Translations under genes and position numbers: made by a program
NCBI GenBank assembly: GCA_030272585.1
Contig: BSYQ01000006.1
Span: forward strand, 2,319,001-2,383,000
Length of the DNA: 64,000 bases
Direction: 5' to 3'
From: Bryopsis sp. KO-2023
Taxonomy: Eukaryota > Chlorophyta > Ulvophyceae > Bryopsidales > Bryopsidaceae
Shown: positions 10,034 to 20,520 of the stretch, one piece after another
Numbering within the stretch: position 1 is the first letter of the stretch
How the letters are laid out: each line of letters begins with the position of its first letter
Notes under the pieces: generated by a model
What the model saw: the letters and a program-made list of their open reading frames with translations, nothing else
Database searches by the model: none
What the model was told of the DNA's origin: nothing

Positions 10034-10275
10034 AACATCTCAACTGGCATTTGGTTTGGCCTCTTCAACAGTTTCAAAGCATGCTGCATGAGAACGTTTC
10101 AACTGGCATTTGGCTTTGGTCTTTTCAACAGCATCTCAAAGCATACTGCATGACAAGATCTCAACTGGCAGTTGGTTTGGCCTCTTCAACAGCATTTCAA
10201 AGTATGCTGCACGAGAACAGTTCAACTGGCATTTGGCTTTGGTCTTTTCAACAGCATTTCAATGTATGTTTCAGC
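10034..10275. repeat. About four copies of a 60-bp tandem repeat, arranged as dimers
   Basis: Each unit begins TCAACTGGCATTTGG and contains CTCTTCAACAG or TTTTCAACAG, then CAAAGCATGCTGCATGA-like sequence. Units start at about 10040, 10099, 10161 and 10222. Alternate units resemble each other more (GGTTTGGCCTC versus GGCTTTGGTC), a sign of higher-order duplication. An open frame of 100 codons runs through it but has only repeat-derived composition. Confidence 0.75.
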
Positions 10276-10349
10276 AGGCATGTGGTTCTGCAGTTGATCA
10301 AGTCTTTCATCTTTTCAATCCTTAAATCAAAACCTGCTTTTCACTGTGA

Positions 10350-13300
10350 ATAAAGCAGTTTTTTCAACATGCCTTTCGGCGGTGCTTTTGAATCCAAGCT
10401 GCCACACATTATTTGTTGGGAAGAGCATTTTGTCTCAATTCAAGTTCAGAAATTTGATCAACTTTTTGGCTCGACAGCATTTGAGGGATGTGTTACAGGA
10501 GGAATGTGGGCCAGCAGTTCATCTCGACTTCCAGTTGTAGTTCTGGATGTGGATGGAGACTCAAGTTTTTTCAACATCAAAGGTTTCATGCTTAAAGGGG
10601 GGTGGCTATTCTTTGGAGGAATATCTCCAAGCATCAAATGCATTTCATGTGGCAGGACAAGTTCAAACATCTGAGGCAAAAATCTTTTTTGTGAGTGATT
10701 TTCAACAGTGGCAGCGAAACCATTCAAATACCAGCATCAAAAGTGAGATATTCGGTGCAGCAAAAAAAGTAATAAAAAGTAACCAATGAAGAATTGAGTG
10801 ACTGATGTTGCAAAGGGCTACGAACTGAGCAAGAAAGAGGTGACAAATACTATGGCTGAAGAAAATTGCCTTCAACAAAAAATATGAGATATTATTTCAA
10901 ACTGCAAGGTAGGTTTTAAACTCTTGGATGGCAACTTCAGTTTTGGGGATATGGGGGGGGAAAAACCCCAACATTTTTCGAATCATTTCAAGAATTTTCA
11001 TCTTATCTTTTTTCAAGAAGTAGTATTTTCAATTCATGGTTCAAGCTGAAGGCAACCTCAGGATTCAGCTGGTGCAACTGGTGTTAATGTATTGATGCTC
11101 GAGAAGAGATTCAACATGGGTTGGACATGCGCTCCTCTTATTCTCCCCTTCATCATGATCTTGGACATCCGAGAGGGGCAGAAAATAGATGCCTTGTTAT
11201 TCCATCAAAAATCATGGTGAGGAGACAAAAAATGGTTTCAAAATTCACATCAAACAGCACTTCTGGAGCCCCTGGCTCATGAAGGGTGCTCCCAAGCTGC
11301 CACAGCTGTTTCAAGAACCGGCTGGTCTGACAATTTTGTACCTTCCCTGATGACTAATCAACTCAAGGCAGGAAACAAAAAGTTTGTATGTGTCCAATGT
11401 TGTTTTGTTCGGAACTTTCAAGACTGGAGCTAGATGATAATAAACATGTTGAGAACATCAGAAGCTTCTGATGGTAAGGGCATCTGTTACAGGCCATGTC
11501 CACAGTTGAGAGACGTTCACGGTTTGACTCCATGGTGGCCCAAACTACCAGTGGTAGGAATGGAATGGAATGGGTTTTGGCACATTTGAAAGAAAAAAGA
11601 AAGTAAAAAGAAAAAGAGAGGAAAAACAGTTAGGATTTGATATATACTCTCCTCAATAGCAGTGGGAGTGTTTTTTCATCTGTCTGTCTGTGTTTTCTTT
11701 TTTTTGGGGGGGGGGGGCCTGAGGTAAAGCATGGGTCCCCTCGAGGATGAATATTCAACTATTTCCTCTTGGTATTTTTCTTCTCTTGTTTTCCCATAAA
11801 GTTTCTTGTAGTATTTTCTTCTTCTCCCCTCAAAAGGTCAGTTTATATTTGTGTGCGGTGTATATAGAGCATTAAGACTCCGTATGGGTAGGAAAAAAAA
11901 AAGCAAAGAAAAAAAAGCTGGAGGGGAAGGCAAAAAAATCTCAGATAGAGAGAGAGAGGAAAAAAAGGTCAAAAATATAATATCTAGACGATCAGTTTCA
12001 TTAAAGTTGGTTTTCTTGCTATGCGTCTGGAAGGATCATTTAATTTCCCCCCTTTTTAAATCTCTCTTTTAATGTTGGTGCAATTTTTTTTATTTTTTTT
12101 CTCCGTGGTAATTTTATGCCGAGATAGCTTTTTTTCTTCTAAAATCTTTGTATTGATTCGACAAGAGGGTCGATGAGATGACAGACGAAAAAAGAAAAAA
12201 GGAAAAAAACGATTGGATATGGAGGTGTCATTATGGCCTGATGGTTAGAGAAAGAAAAAGAAAAGAATATTTTATTTGTTTTGTGTGGCTGATTTAGTGT
12301 GTAAAATTCCTTTATTGCCCCATCACTTGTTTTTCTTTCTTTTCCTTTTTTGCTTGAAGCAAAGGAGCTTCTAGGTGGCCAGTCATATTCTCGTCATCGT
12401 TTTTTTTTTCGTTTTTTGTTTTTTGTTCTCTCTGACTCAACAGTGTGGTTGACAGCATTCATTTCAATATTTGTGTTACATCTTTTTTTTCTCAAAAAAA
12501 AAATTCAAGATTGAAGCTTAGGAAAAGAGAAAATATTGAGGGATGGAAAAAGCAAGCTGTGTTTTTGAGGAAAGTTTCTTTTTCTTTAAAATAAGACATG
12601 AAGCTTCAAGAAGAATATTTTTACATGCACACACAATCCTGGAGGGGAAAAAAAATGAAGATTCAAGATGGGATTTTTCCTTCTTTTTCCCTCTTTTTTT
12701 TTCTTTTTCTGTTGAGGGTGAGGGAGGGGCATCAGAAAAGACATGAAACAACATTTTAAAAAATATGAATAAGAGGTGGGTGGCGGTGGCAGAGCGTTTT
12801 TTCACACGCTACGATAACTTTTTGCTTTCCTTTTCCTCGTCCCAAACCACCCTGTTTAATTTTCTACGAACAGCCCAGCGTGTCAGTTTTCCACTCAGAG
12901 GAAAATTGGGGGGAAAAGACTAACAAAAAGGTCAACCGTTGGATCAGCGGGGTTATTTTTAGATAAGCTGGGAACAGAAAATCAAAGAAATCAATAGAAA
13001 GGTACGTACGAGTGGGATATGACCATCACTTGGGCCGGAAAAAAAAAACCCAAAAAAAGGGAAAAAAAGTAGCCCCTCAGAAGCATGCAATTACCGACAT
13101 TTGATACATATTTTAATTTTTAGAAGTTGGATTTTGAAGGGATCAGTTGATGTTAATGTATCTCTAGTTATTATGGGGTAGAAGGTGGATAGAATGTTTT
13201 TTTTTGGGGGGGGGAGGTGGAGAAAGGGGGGACGGGTAAACATGTTCATTACTAATATCTGTTGCTTTTGTTGCATTCCAAACCAAACATTGGGATTATG

Positions 13301-13950
13301 GGGTGCCCCGCCTGCTATTGCCAACCTTGGTAAAAAAAAGGTGCTCGAATGCTGGGGTGTTTCCAGGGTTAACAAACCGATGCACCTTAAAGAATCTTAA
13401 AGAATAAAAAAGCTTAGAAAGAAATGGGTAGATTCAAATTAGATTAGGCAATATCAAGGAAAGGGGATCAGGGTTTTTTTGTTGATCGATAATCATGGTT
13501 GAGGTGGTTTTGCAGCTTTTTATTTTATTTTTCCCTCTTTTCTTTTTTCTGCAGTGAAAGGAATTAACATTTTTTTGTTTTGTTCTTCTCAAGCTTCTGC
13601 TGGATCGTAATCTGGTGGGTTTTGCAAGGTTTATGTTAAACTTTGATTAACCGGAAATGAGGAAGGGTCGCCAAGTTGTAGTTAACGAGATTCACACAGA
13701 AGTGCACCACACGGGCAATCATTTGGGGGCGCGACCAACCCAAGGAACAAAAGTTAACTCTCGCTCGAGGCGATTCAGAAAACGTGTCTGAATCGCCTCC
13801 AGTGAATTGCCAAGAAATGAACTGTTTGTACATACATCGAAATCGGTAACAGTGACGATAAGAAAGAAAACCTCCAACAGATTCTTCGGGGGCGTTTGAA
13901 TGTGGGCCCCAAATTCAATTTCTTTCTGCCCCTCTCTTATTTCTTGTCAC
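10350..13950. other. Gene-free stretch, 3.6 kb
   Basis: AT-rich DNA with purine-rich tracts, poly-T and poly-G runs. CATTTCAA/TTTTTTCAACA words continue from the array at 10 kb to about 11 kb. No open frame has support from splice sites, domains or composition. The only notable structure is the hairpin at 13767-13799. Confidence 0.5.
13767..13799. other. Perfect 13-bp stem-loop
   Basis: GAGGCGATTCAGA pairs exactly with TCTGAATCGCCTC across a 7-nt loop. No T-tract or gene end adjoins it, so I do not call it a terminator. Confidence 0.5.
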
Positions 13951-13954
13951 GGAC

Positions 13955-14327
13955 AGAGATAGGCCAAAAATCTGGTCTGGCTACGGTCCGGTCCGGTTAC
14001 GGTCGGGTTACGGTCACCGTACTACGGCCGTAACTCCGTACCGTAACCGGAGTAATATGCTGTTTTTACGGTACGGAACAGGTACGGTATAGCTACGGCA
14101 GGCCCTAAAGCATCGTGAAGTAGTGTGGTTCAGTGTTAAAGCGTTAGGTTGCAGTCTGTAGGGTCGTGGGTTTGAATCCCCTTGGGTTCCTTCGGAATCG
14201 TGGAACCTTGCGGGGGTGACTTTCTACGGTTTATGGTTGTTACGGCCGTTACGGTCGGTACGGAGCGGTACGGTGGTCCGGTTCCGAGCACGAAAACCAC
14301 TCCGGTCCGGACCGTAACCGTAAGTGA
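13955..14327 (+). mobile_element. hAT-like MITE copy A with tRNA-like core, right end missing
   Basis: It opens with CAGAGATAGG like the two copies at 15 kb and follows them through the ACGG/CCGT-rich arms and the tRNA-like core (A-box-like GTGGTTCAGTGTTAAAGCG, B-box-like GGGTTTGAATCCC). It stops after CCGTAAGTGAC without the right terminal inverted repeat. The left flank ends GTCACGGA and the right junction reads CTCACGGA, so a remnant of the 8-bp target duplication may survive. Confidence 0.75.
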
Positions 14328-14997
14328 CTCACGGAACGGCGGTGGCGGCGTGGTCACGTTGTGACGCTTCGAAAAGCAATTCGGCTGACATACAAGCGCT
14401 AAAGCGCAGTACACAGTTGGAAGCGTGGTGATGTAAAAACAGTAATTCGATGATCAGCGCTTGAACGCTCCGGCAGAAAAGCATTCGCAGAGGAAAATGT
14501 GACGAAGTCGAACAAGTTACGGAGGCTCACAATCTAACCGGAAACTCAGAACACACACACAAGGAAAAAGAACAGGAGAATAGTTTTACAAATATTCTTT
14601 GCTATCCAATAGCAAAAGAACTTCTCTGGGAGGTGTCTCCCACAATGCAAAAGATACCGTCTCCCTCTGGAGTTTCGCTTTCCTAGCTTGAGATTACCTA
14701 TCCACAGAGGGCTATATCCCGTGTATCTCAGAGGACCCTTCTGCGATACTTCAGCTCTCAGAGATAAGTGTCTCGGAAACGCGGGTTCCAGGTTCGAACG
14801 GCTATATAGCCTATTACACATTTTTGTGTAACAGTCGGAGATCCAGAAAGAAGCTTGTCTAGAAAGAACTTGTGTTTTAGCTTGTCTTCTCTACAGGATA
14901 GCTCCCTTAAATACCTCTCTGCCAGGTCTACGATAAAACGTATGGGTTGGCAGGAGATGCAACCCCAACGTCGAGTCCTCTCTCGCAACGCGAAAGA
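14328..14997. other. Likely transposon-derived stretch, no gene recognised
   Basis: Contains a B-box-like GGTTCGAAC at about 14793 and short open frames without recognisable domains. It continues after the nested MITEs at 15953, so the MITE landed inside an older sequence. Confidence 0.4.
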
Positions 14998-15005
14998 GTC
15001 TCGGT

Positions 15006-15944
15006 CAGAGATAGGACTTGGGCCAAAATTCTGGTCCGGCTACGGTCCGGTCCGGTTACGGTCGAGTTACGGTTCCGTATTACGGCCGTAACTCCGTACC
15101 GTAACCGGAGTAATATGTTGTTTTTACGGTACGGAATAGGTACGGTATAGCTACGGTAGCCCCTAAATCACCGTGAAGTAGTGTGGTTCAGTGCTAAAGC
15201 GTTAGGCTGTAGTCTGTAAGCAGAGATAGGACTTTACGGTTACGGTCACCGTAACCGGACCGTAACCACCGTAACCGGACCGTAACCGGAGTACAATTTT
15301 CGTCAGAAAATCGTACTTTTACGGCCGTAACCGTAGCACCGTACCACTCCGTACCGCTCCGTACCGGACCGTAACGACCGTAACGGCCGTAACAACCGTA
15401 AACCGTAGAAAGTGACCCCCGCAGGGTCCCGCGATTCCAAAGGAACCCAGGGGGATTCGAACCCGCGACCCTACTGACTGCAGCCTAACGCTTTAGCACT
15501 GAACCACGCTACTTCACGGTGATTTAGGGCCTACCGTAGTTATACCGTACCTGTTCCGTACCGTAAAAACAACATATTACTCCGGTTACGGTACGGAGTT
15601 ACGGCCGTAGTACGGTGACCGTAACCCGACCGTAACCGGACCGGACCGGAGTCGGACCAAAAATTTGGCCCAAGTCCTATCTCTGTCTGTAAGGTCGTGG
15701 GTTCGAATCCCCCTGGGTTCCTTTGGGTTCTCGGGACCCTGCGGGGGTTACTATTTACGGTTTACGGTTGGTACGGTGGTTACGGTCGGTACGGTCCGGT
15801 ACCGGAGCAGTACGGAGTGGTCCGGTGGTCCGGTTCCGAGCACGAAAACCACTCCGGTCCGGACCGTAACTACCGTAACCGTAAGTGACCGGAGTGGGGT
15901 TACGGTACGGTTTACGGTACCGTAACCGGAAAGTCCTATCTCTG
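15006..15944 (+). mobile_element. hAT-like MITE copy B (about 466 bp), interrupted by a sister copy
   Basis: Both ends carry the inverted repeat CAGAGATAGGACTT / AAGTCCTATCTCTG. An exact 8-bp target duplication, GTCTCGGT, flanks it at 14998-15005 and 15945-15952. CAG-type ends and 8-bp duplications are hallmarks of the hAT superfamily. Removing the inner copy and its duplicated target leaves about 466 bp, matching the inner copy's 465 bp. It encodes no protein, so it needs a transposase from elsewhere. The arms are packed with ACGGT/ACCGT words in both orientations, and the core holds a tRNA-like segment cut in two by the insertion. Confidence 0.88.
15221..15685 (-). mobile_element. hAT-like MITE copy C, inserted inside copy B in opposite orientation
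   Basis: This 465-bp copy has the same terminal inverted repeats and an exact 8-bp duplication of the host copy, TCTGTAAG, at 15213-15220 and 15686-15693. On the minus strand it contains an intact tRNA-like core (about 15525-15430): A-box-like GTGGTTCAGTGCTAAAGC and B-box GGGTTCGAATCCC. Confidence 0.9.
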
Positions 15945-15952
15945 GTCTCGGT

Positions 15953-16913
15953 TATTCGCTGGATTGGTCTGGGTGAGTTGATAAAAACACGGGAGAGTAA
16001 TCAACAGTGGTAGACTTACGTCTAGAACCACGGAAACACGGATAAGAGTCTTGCTTACAAGCTTGCTCTAAGAACATTATTACCGCGGTCCGGGTCCAAT
16101 AAATATGGGACCGGACCGACAACCTGGCAAAAGGAACGGATGAGAGCGGTCCGCCTCACAGTTCCCTGGACCGACAGATCCAGACCAAATCCCCTCAGGG
16201 CCGTTGGTTGGATTGTGTGGCCACGGTAACACCACCGAGGCCACCTCTCATTCGGGTTAGTCGGACTGTAGTGTTGGGCCGGTTCTGTTACCGAATCCGG
16301 CACAGTTTACCGGACCAGGCTATCCAGTCCGACTGGATTGACTTAGATTGTTTTGTGGACTCGTTCCTGAGGTCCACATTCGTATCATGAGTCGTGTTGT
16401 TAAACCAGGTTGGTAAAGGGGGAGTTGTGAGTATAGATGGTGGTATGGGACATTAATCTGTATGATCGACACGATTAGAGTCATTTCCGAAGGAAGTGGC
16501 GTTTCGTCTAACGACAGAAACTAGACCTGCGTTTTTCTGGCAAGTGGCGTTTCGCCTGAACAGTTAGGATAAAAGGGAACTTCGGGAAGGAAAGAGTAGA
16601 GTGTTGTAAAGACTGTTTTACAAGGATCGGGTTGGAAAGTCCCCGATCAAGTCTCGCCCATCCACTACACGTTCGCGTCCCCCCTGCGAACGAGGCAATA
16701 TACAAGCACTCACTCAACAAGTCGATTCACTGGGGGTGGTGTGTACTTCCTCTCGTGGTGCACTCGTCGTGTTTCGCTGGCGTAACTGTTTGCCTTGACT
16801 GCGTTTTCGCACCCGGCTTCTTCACTCGAATACTCAGAGTGTAAAACTCCACCATCAAGGTTTCAACCGGGCAATTAGAGCATCTCCACCGGTGTTCGCA
16901 GTCTCAGTTGCAG
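15953..16913. other. Transposon-rich stretch, no gene recognised
   Basis: GC-richer DNA with GGACCGGACCG-type words near 16085-16160, a repeated phrase AAGTGGCGTTTCG(T/C)CT at about 16496 and 16541, and a TATA-like ATAAAAG near 16569. It borders the LTR-type element at 16914 and may hold its upstream promoter part; that is inference. Confidence 0.4.
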
Positions 16914-17049
16914 TGTCGTCGGTTAATCTTTTGCGAGTACGATGTGGATTAGAGGATTCTTGGATTGATCACTTTGTCGAATTAGTTCTTAATTCGCTTG
17001 GGAAACTGTATAGACGACTTCTGTTATTTGTAATTGCTACTGCAAAACA
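16914..17049 (+). repeat. Left terminal direct repeat of the LTR-type element
   Basis: Begins TGTCGTCGGTTAATC and ends GCTACTGCAAAACA. The match to the right copy continues two bases further (TT). A TATA-like ATAAAAG lies 340 bp upstream, so this may be only part of a longer original LTR. Confidence 0.75.
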
Positions 17050-17258
17050 TTTGGTTTCGGAGCTAGGGGCTAACGCCTTTTGCGACGACCTGTTGTTGGT
17101 CTTTGTGACGTTCCTTTGTGGAATTCGTTTCTGTTCGTCGTCTATGTGACGTTTGAGAAATCGTCGAGTTGTTTGACGATTTGTGATTAGGGCTGAGTGA
17201 CCTGAAAAAAATATATTTATTGGATTGACTTTTGGAGTCTGTTGGAAACGCACTCGTT

Positions 17259-18917
17259 ATGAGTGTGAAAGAAGACGCCGTGGCTAGGCTTGGTGTCAAT
17301 AGACTAGAGTCTCCAGACGGATCTGTTGTGGATCGAGTAAAGGAATTGCGGCGGCTGGCTGTAAGTATGATTCGCCTGTGTGATGGAATTCCTGGATTCG
17401 ATAAAAAGGTGTGTCGAAAGAGTCGACGAATTTGTTACTCTTGTCGACGAAAAGGACACGAGTCGAAGGATTGCAAAGTGCACAGAAAGACACAAGAATC
17501 GAGAAATAGAAGTGGAAATTTTCAGTTTAATCCGAGAGGTAGAAGAATGGAGAAAGAATTGGGAGCAGAATATGTGAGATTTCACAATCAAAACTCTAGG
17601 GAAAAATTGAGGCTTTTTTATTCTAGACCTGGGAATCAAAATTCTTCTTCAGAAGTTTCTGTGAAAGAGAACATTGGACAAAGAATTATTCAGAGTTCGG
17701 TTGAGTGTTCGACGGATCAGAGGAAGGTTGAACTGGAAGAAATTTCTGGCATTCCAGGATGTGATTTTGCAACAAACAGTGAAATAAGTCTGGATGATGC
17801 AAGATCGGCTGTGGACTGTTCTAAAGAGTATATGTTGGACAGAAATTTCGAAACGATTATGGAACACAATGAGGAAAAAAGGGACAAGCTTCCAGAGGTT
17901 TCACACGATCAGGATGAGCAAATAGATTGGTTATCCCATTTTTCTGAGCATCTTGAGACTGGGGATTGTCTTGATTATGGAACAACTGGTGGAGATGTGG
18001 AGATAATGTGCGAATTATCCAAATCTTCAGATGTTTCTGCACGATTTCACAATGATGGTTTCAGTGGTCAGCTTATAGATGAATATGAGATTCAGCAACA
18101 GAGCATAGAGAAGATGATGGGAGAGGATGATCAATCTATAGATACTTTTGGTTGGTCGAAACTTAGACCAGATCCAATTATTCTGTCAACAGATGTTGAC
18201 CACAAATCAGTTGAACAAGAGTTGGAAGAAATTCACACTGATGATTTTTCTGATGAAGGTGATCAAAAATTTCTTTCACAGAATTGTGAAATTCCAATGG
18301 AGATTCAAAAAAGATTTCCCTTTCTTTGTGAGCTGAATGAAAATGATTCAAGCTTAGATAGGGAGAATAGTAATGTTTTCCCAGAAAAGGAAGATAGAAG
18401 GATTCCAATTGAGTTCAGAAAGCGTTTTCCTTTTCTTGATTATGAAATGAATGTTGGTGACACAAAAATTTCAAGCTCTAGTGATAGTGAAGAAGGCAGT
18501 TGCTATTCACAAGAAATTTGGGAGGAACATAAAAAAAAGGAATCGGTGTCTCTTTCACCTGAGGAGAAAGTTTGTTACGAATCTGCTGAAAATTATAATG
18601 ATTGTGAATCAGTTAGTGCAACAGGTTTATATGAATCCCTGGAGGTTGAAAATGATTATGATCGGGGATTCGATCATTATGATACGAAGGTTGATGGTAG
18701 TGCTAATTTTGATGAGGAAATTTCAGAAGTTCAAATTGCAAATGAGGAACACTGTGAAGTGAGTGAATATGCAAGTGAACATTCGGATTCAGATAGGAGT
18801 CAATCTCAAGGGGATTATTCGGATTCAGATAGGAGTCAATCTCAAGGGGATTATTCTGATCAAGGATATTCTGAATATGAAAGTAACGGTAGTTTTTATG
18901 ATTCTGACTATTCTTGA
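17259..18917 (+). CDS. gag-like protein with CCHC zinc knuckle (retroelement)
   Basis: A long acidic protein of about 550 residues. Near its N-terminus is a single CCHC knuckle (CYSCRRKGHESKDC: C-x2-C-x4-H-x4-C), the nucleic-acid binding motif of retroelement gag proteins. The remainder is Asp/Glu/Ser-rich and probably disordered. It has two related blocks around KRFPFL (for example IPMEIQKRFPFL and IPIEFRKRFPFL) and a duplicated SDSDRSQSQGDY at the C-terminus. No capsid fold can be read by eye. It belongs to the element spanning 16914-20520. Confidence 0.65.
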   Translation: MSVKEDAVARLGVNRLESPDGSVVDRVKELRRLAVSMIRLCDGIPGFDKKVCRKSRRICYSCRRKGHESKDCKVHRKTQESRNRSGNFQFNPRGRRMEKELGAEYVRFHNQNSREKLRLFYSRPGNQNSSSEVSVKENIGQRIIQSSVECSTDQRKVELEEISGIPGCDFATNSEISLDDARSAVDCSKEYMLDRNFETIMEHNEEKRDKLPEVSHDQDEQIDWLSHFSEHLETGDCLDYGTTGGDVEIMCELSKSSDVSARFHNDGFSGQLIDEYEIQQQSIEKMMGEDDQSIDTFGWSKLRPDPIILSTDVDHKSVEQELEEIHTDDFSDEGDQKFLSQNCEIPMEIQKRFPFLCELNENDSSLDRENSNVFPEKEDRRIPIEFRKRFPFLDYEMNVGDTKISSSSDSEEGSCYSQEIWEEHKKKESVSLSPEEKVCYESAENYNDCESVSATGLYESLEVENDYDRGFDHYDTKVDGSANFDEEISEVQIANEEHCEVSEYASEHSDSDRSQSQGDYSDSDRSQSQGDYSDQGYSEYESNGSFYDSDYS

Positions 18918-19151
18918 ATTTTAGAGGATTTCCAGATAGAGAACGATCATAGATTTAGTGCTCAGCTCCTTTAGTCTTGGAATTTATTGCTCAACTCTTT
19001 TTCCTGGAACATCGTTGGTTTCGTTGGTTTCGGGTTTTTTTCTTAAATAAAGATTATTATTTTGATTCTTGATTAGATCAATTAGATTATTAAATGATTG
19101 GAAGTATAAAAAAGTCTAATTGAGGTTTTGGAAACAAGGGAAAGCAAGACA

Positions 19152-20336
19152 ATGGTTTACGACGTGTGGATGGATGCACCCACTATAGAGTTTCTTCAAA
19201 CTGGTGAAGTTTCGGGTAGTCATAGCGAAAAAACGCGAGTGAAGGCAAAGTCGAAAACGTATCAGTTTGTGAATGGAGTTCTGTGGAAAAAGGATAAAGG
19301 GGTGATTTCTAGAATAGTTCCTCACCCAAGTGAAAGAGTTTCATTGATAGAAAATATTCATAAGGGATTAGGACATATGAAAGAAAAAAGCTTGCGATTC
19401 ATCCAACAGCGATATTATTTCTCTTCTTTAGTTTCGACTGTGAGAAGTTCCCTTAAGGACTGTGGCATATGTAGGTGCAATCGAATTAGATGGGTTGCTC
19501 CCAAAAGTATTGTCCAAGATAACACAGTGGATAGACCATTTCAAGGATGGGGAATCGATCTTGCTCAATTACCAAAAAGTTTGTGTGGAGTAAAGTATGT
19601 GGTGGTTGCTTTAGATCTCTTTTCTAAGTTTGTTGTAGTGACAAAACTCAAAGATAAAACATCAGATTCTCTGAAGGAATGGTTGGAAAGAGAAATTTTG
19701 GCGAATTTTCCCACGCCTGAATTTCTCAAGTCGGATAATGGAGGAGAATTTAGTGGGGCATTCTCTATCTTTTTGGTAGAGAAAGGAATTCAACACAGAA
19801 GGGGAAGACCTTTTCACCCACAGAGCAACGGGAGCGTGGAATCGTCCATCAGAGATATTAAAACTAGATTGAGGAGTATGATCATGGAATGTAGCATTGG
19901 AGTGAATCAGTGGCCTAGTTTGCTGGAGCAAATAGTGTGCAGCCATAATTGTGCTCCCCACTCTACTACAGGCCTTTCTCCTCTGGAGTTATGTTTTAAT
20001 CAGAAGGTGATTTTCAATGGGTATAATTTCGAAATACAGAGCAGCAATTTAAACTTACTTGATTTGTGGAGAGAAGCCAGAAGGCAGAGAGATTTGGTAC
20101 AAGCTAGAAGAAAAAGAGCTTATGAAAAGAAAAATTCAAGATCAAGAGAGTTGGATTTTACTGTTGGAGACTTGGTATATTTGAGATCATTTCGAAGAAG
20201 ATGTTTGGATCCTGAAGTATCATCAATGTTTTGGATTATCGAAGAAATTTCTGCAGAATGGAGATTAGCTACTGTTTTTTCTGGTAGAGATAGACGGAGA
20301 GTGGGTTTGGAAGATATGATCAAGGTGATTGAATGA
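19152..20336 (+). CDS. Retroelement integrase, Ty3/gypsy type
   Basis: About 394 residues in standard integrase order: an HHCC zinc-binding domain (HKGLGH ... CGICRCNR), then a catalytic rve core with the expected D, D and E regions (GIDLAQLP; SDNGGEFSG; HPQSNGSVESSIRD), then a basic C-terminal region ending in a beta-rich stretch. Integrases of this family insert element cDNA into the host genome. A domesticated host integrase is the alternative, but the flanking direct repeats argue for a mobile element. Confidence 0.85.
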   Translation: MVYDVWMDAPTIEFLQTGEVSGSHSEKTRVKAKSKTYQFVNGVLWKKDKGVISRIVPHPSERVSLIENIHKGLGHMKEKSLRFIQQRYYFSSLVSTVRSSLKDCGICRCNRIRWVAPKSIVQDNTVDRPFQGWGIDLAQLPKSLCGVKYVVVALDLFSKFVVVTKLKDKTSDSLKEWLEREILANFPTPEFLKSDNGGEFSGAFSIFLVEKGIQHRRGRPFHPQSNGSVESSIRDIKTRLRSMIMECSIGVNQWPSLLEQIVCSHNCAPHSTTGLSPLELCFNQKVIFNGYNFEIQSSNLNLLDLWREARRQRDLVQARRKRAYEKKNSRSRELDFTVGDLVYLRSFRRRCLDPEVSSMFWIIEEISAEWRLATVFSGRDRRRVGLEDMIKVIE

Positions 20337-20384
20337 GTTTTCGGAGTATACGCTTAAGTGGAACCGAGGTGGACCGATTGCAGA

Positions 20385-20520
20385 TGTCGTCGGTTAATCT
20401 TTTGCGAGTACGATGTGGATTAGAGGATTCTTGGATTGATCACTTTGTCGAATTAGTTCTTAATTCGCTTGGGAAACTGTATAGACGACTTCTGTTATTT
20501 GTAATTGCTACTGCAAAACA
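20385..20520 (+). repeat. Right terminal direct repeat of the LTR-type element
   Basis: Appears identical to the left copy. It is flanked on both sides by GACCGATTGCAG (about 20372-20383 and 20523-20534), a 12-bp repeat longer than the 4-6 bp expected of an LTR target duplication. Confidence 0.75.

Larger units (their letters stand above)
16914..20520 (+). mobile_element. LTR-type retroelement (Ty3/gypsy-like integrase), incomplete
   Basis: Two 136-bp direct repeats of TG...CA form mark the ends, followed on the left by a primer-binding-site-like TGGTTTCGGAGC that complements a tRNA 3' end in CCA. Inside lie a gag-like reading frame with a zinc knuckle and a separate integrase frame. I find no protease, reverse transcriptase or RNase H, so the element is not whole and would depend on another. 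The two end repeats look identical by eye, which suggests a very young insertion. It sits about 180 bp upstream of the start codon of the beta-helix receptor gene. Confidence 0.75.

Noticed and set aside
8439-10043. A 534-codon open frame on the minus strand, the second longest in the window
   Set aside because: It is antisense to the coiled-coil gene and minisatellites. Its Ser/Phe-rich product is what the Glu/Lys-rich repeats give when read backwards.
15180-15730. tRNA gene
   Set aside because: A- and B-box words are present, but the acceptor and T stems pair poorly, and every copy lies inside the MITE.
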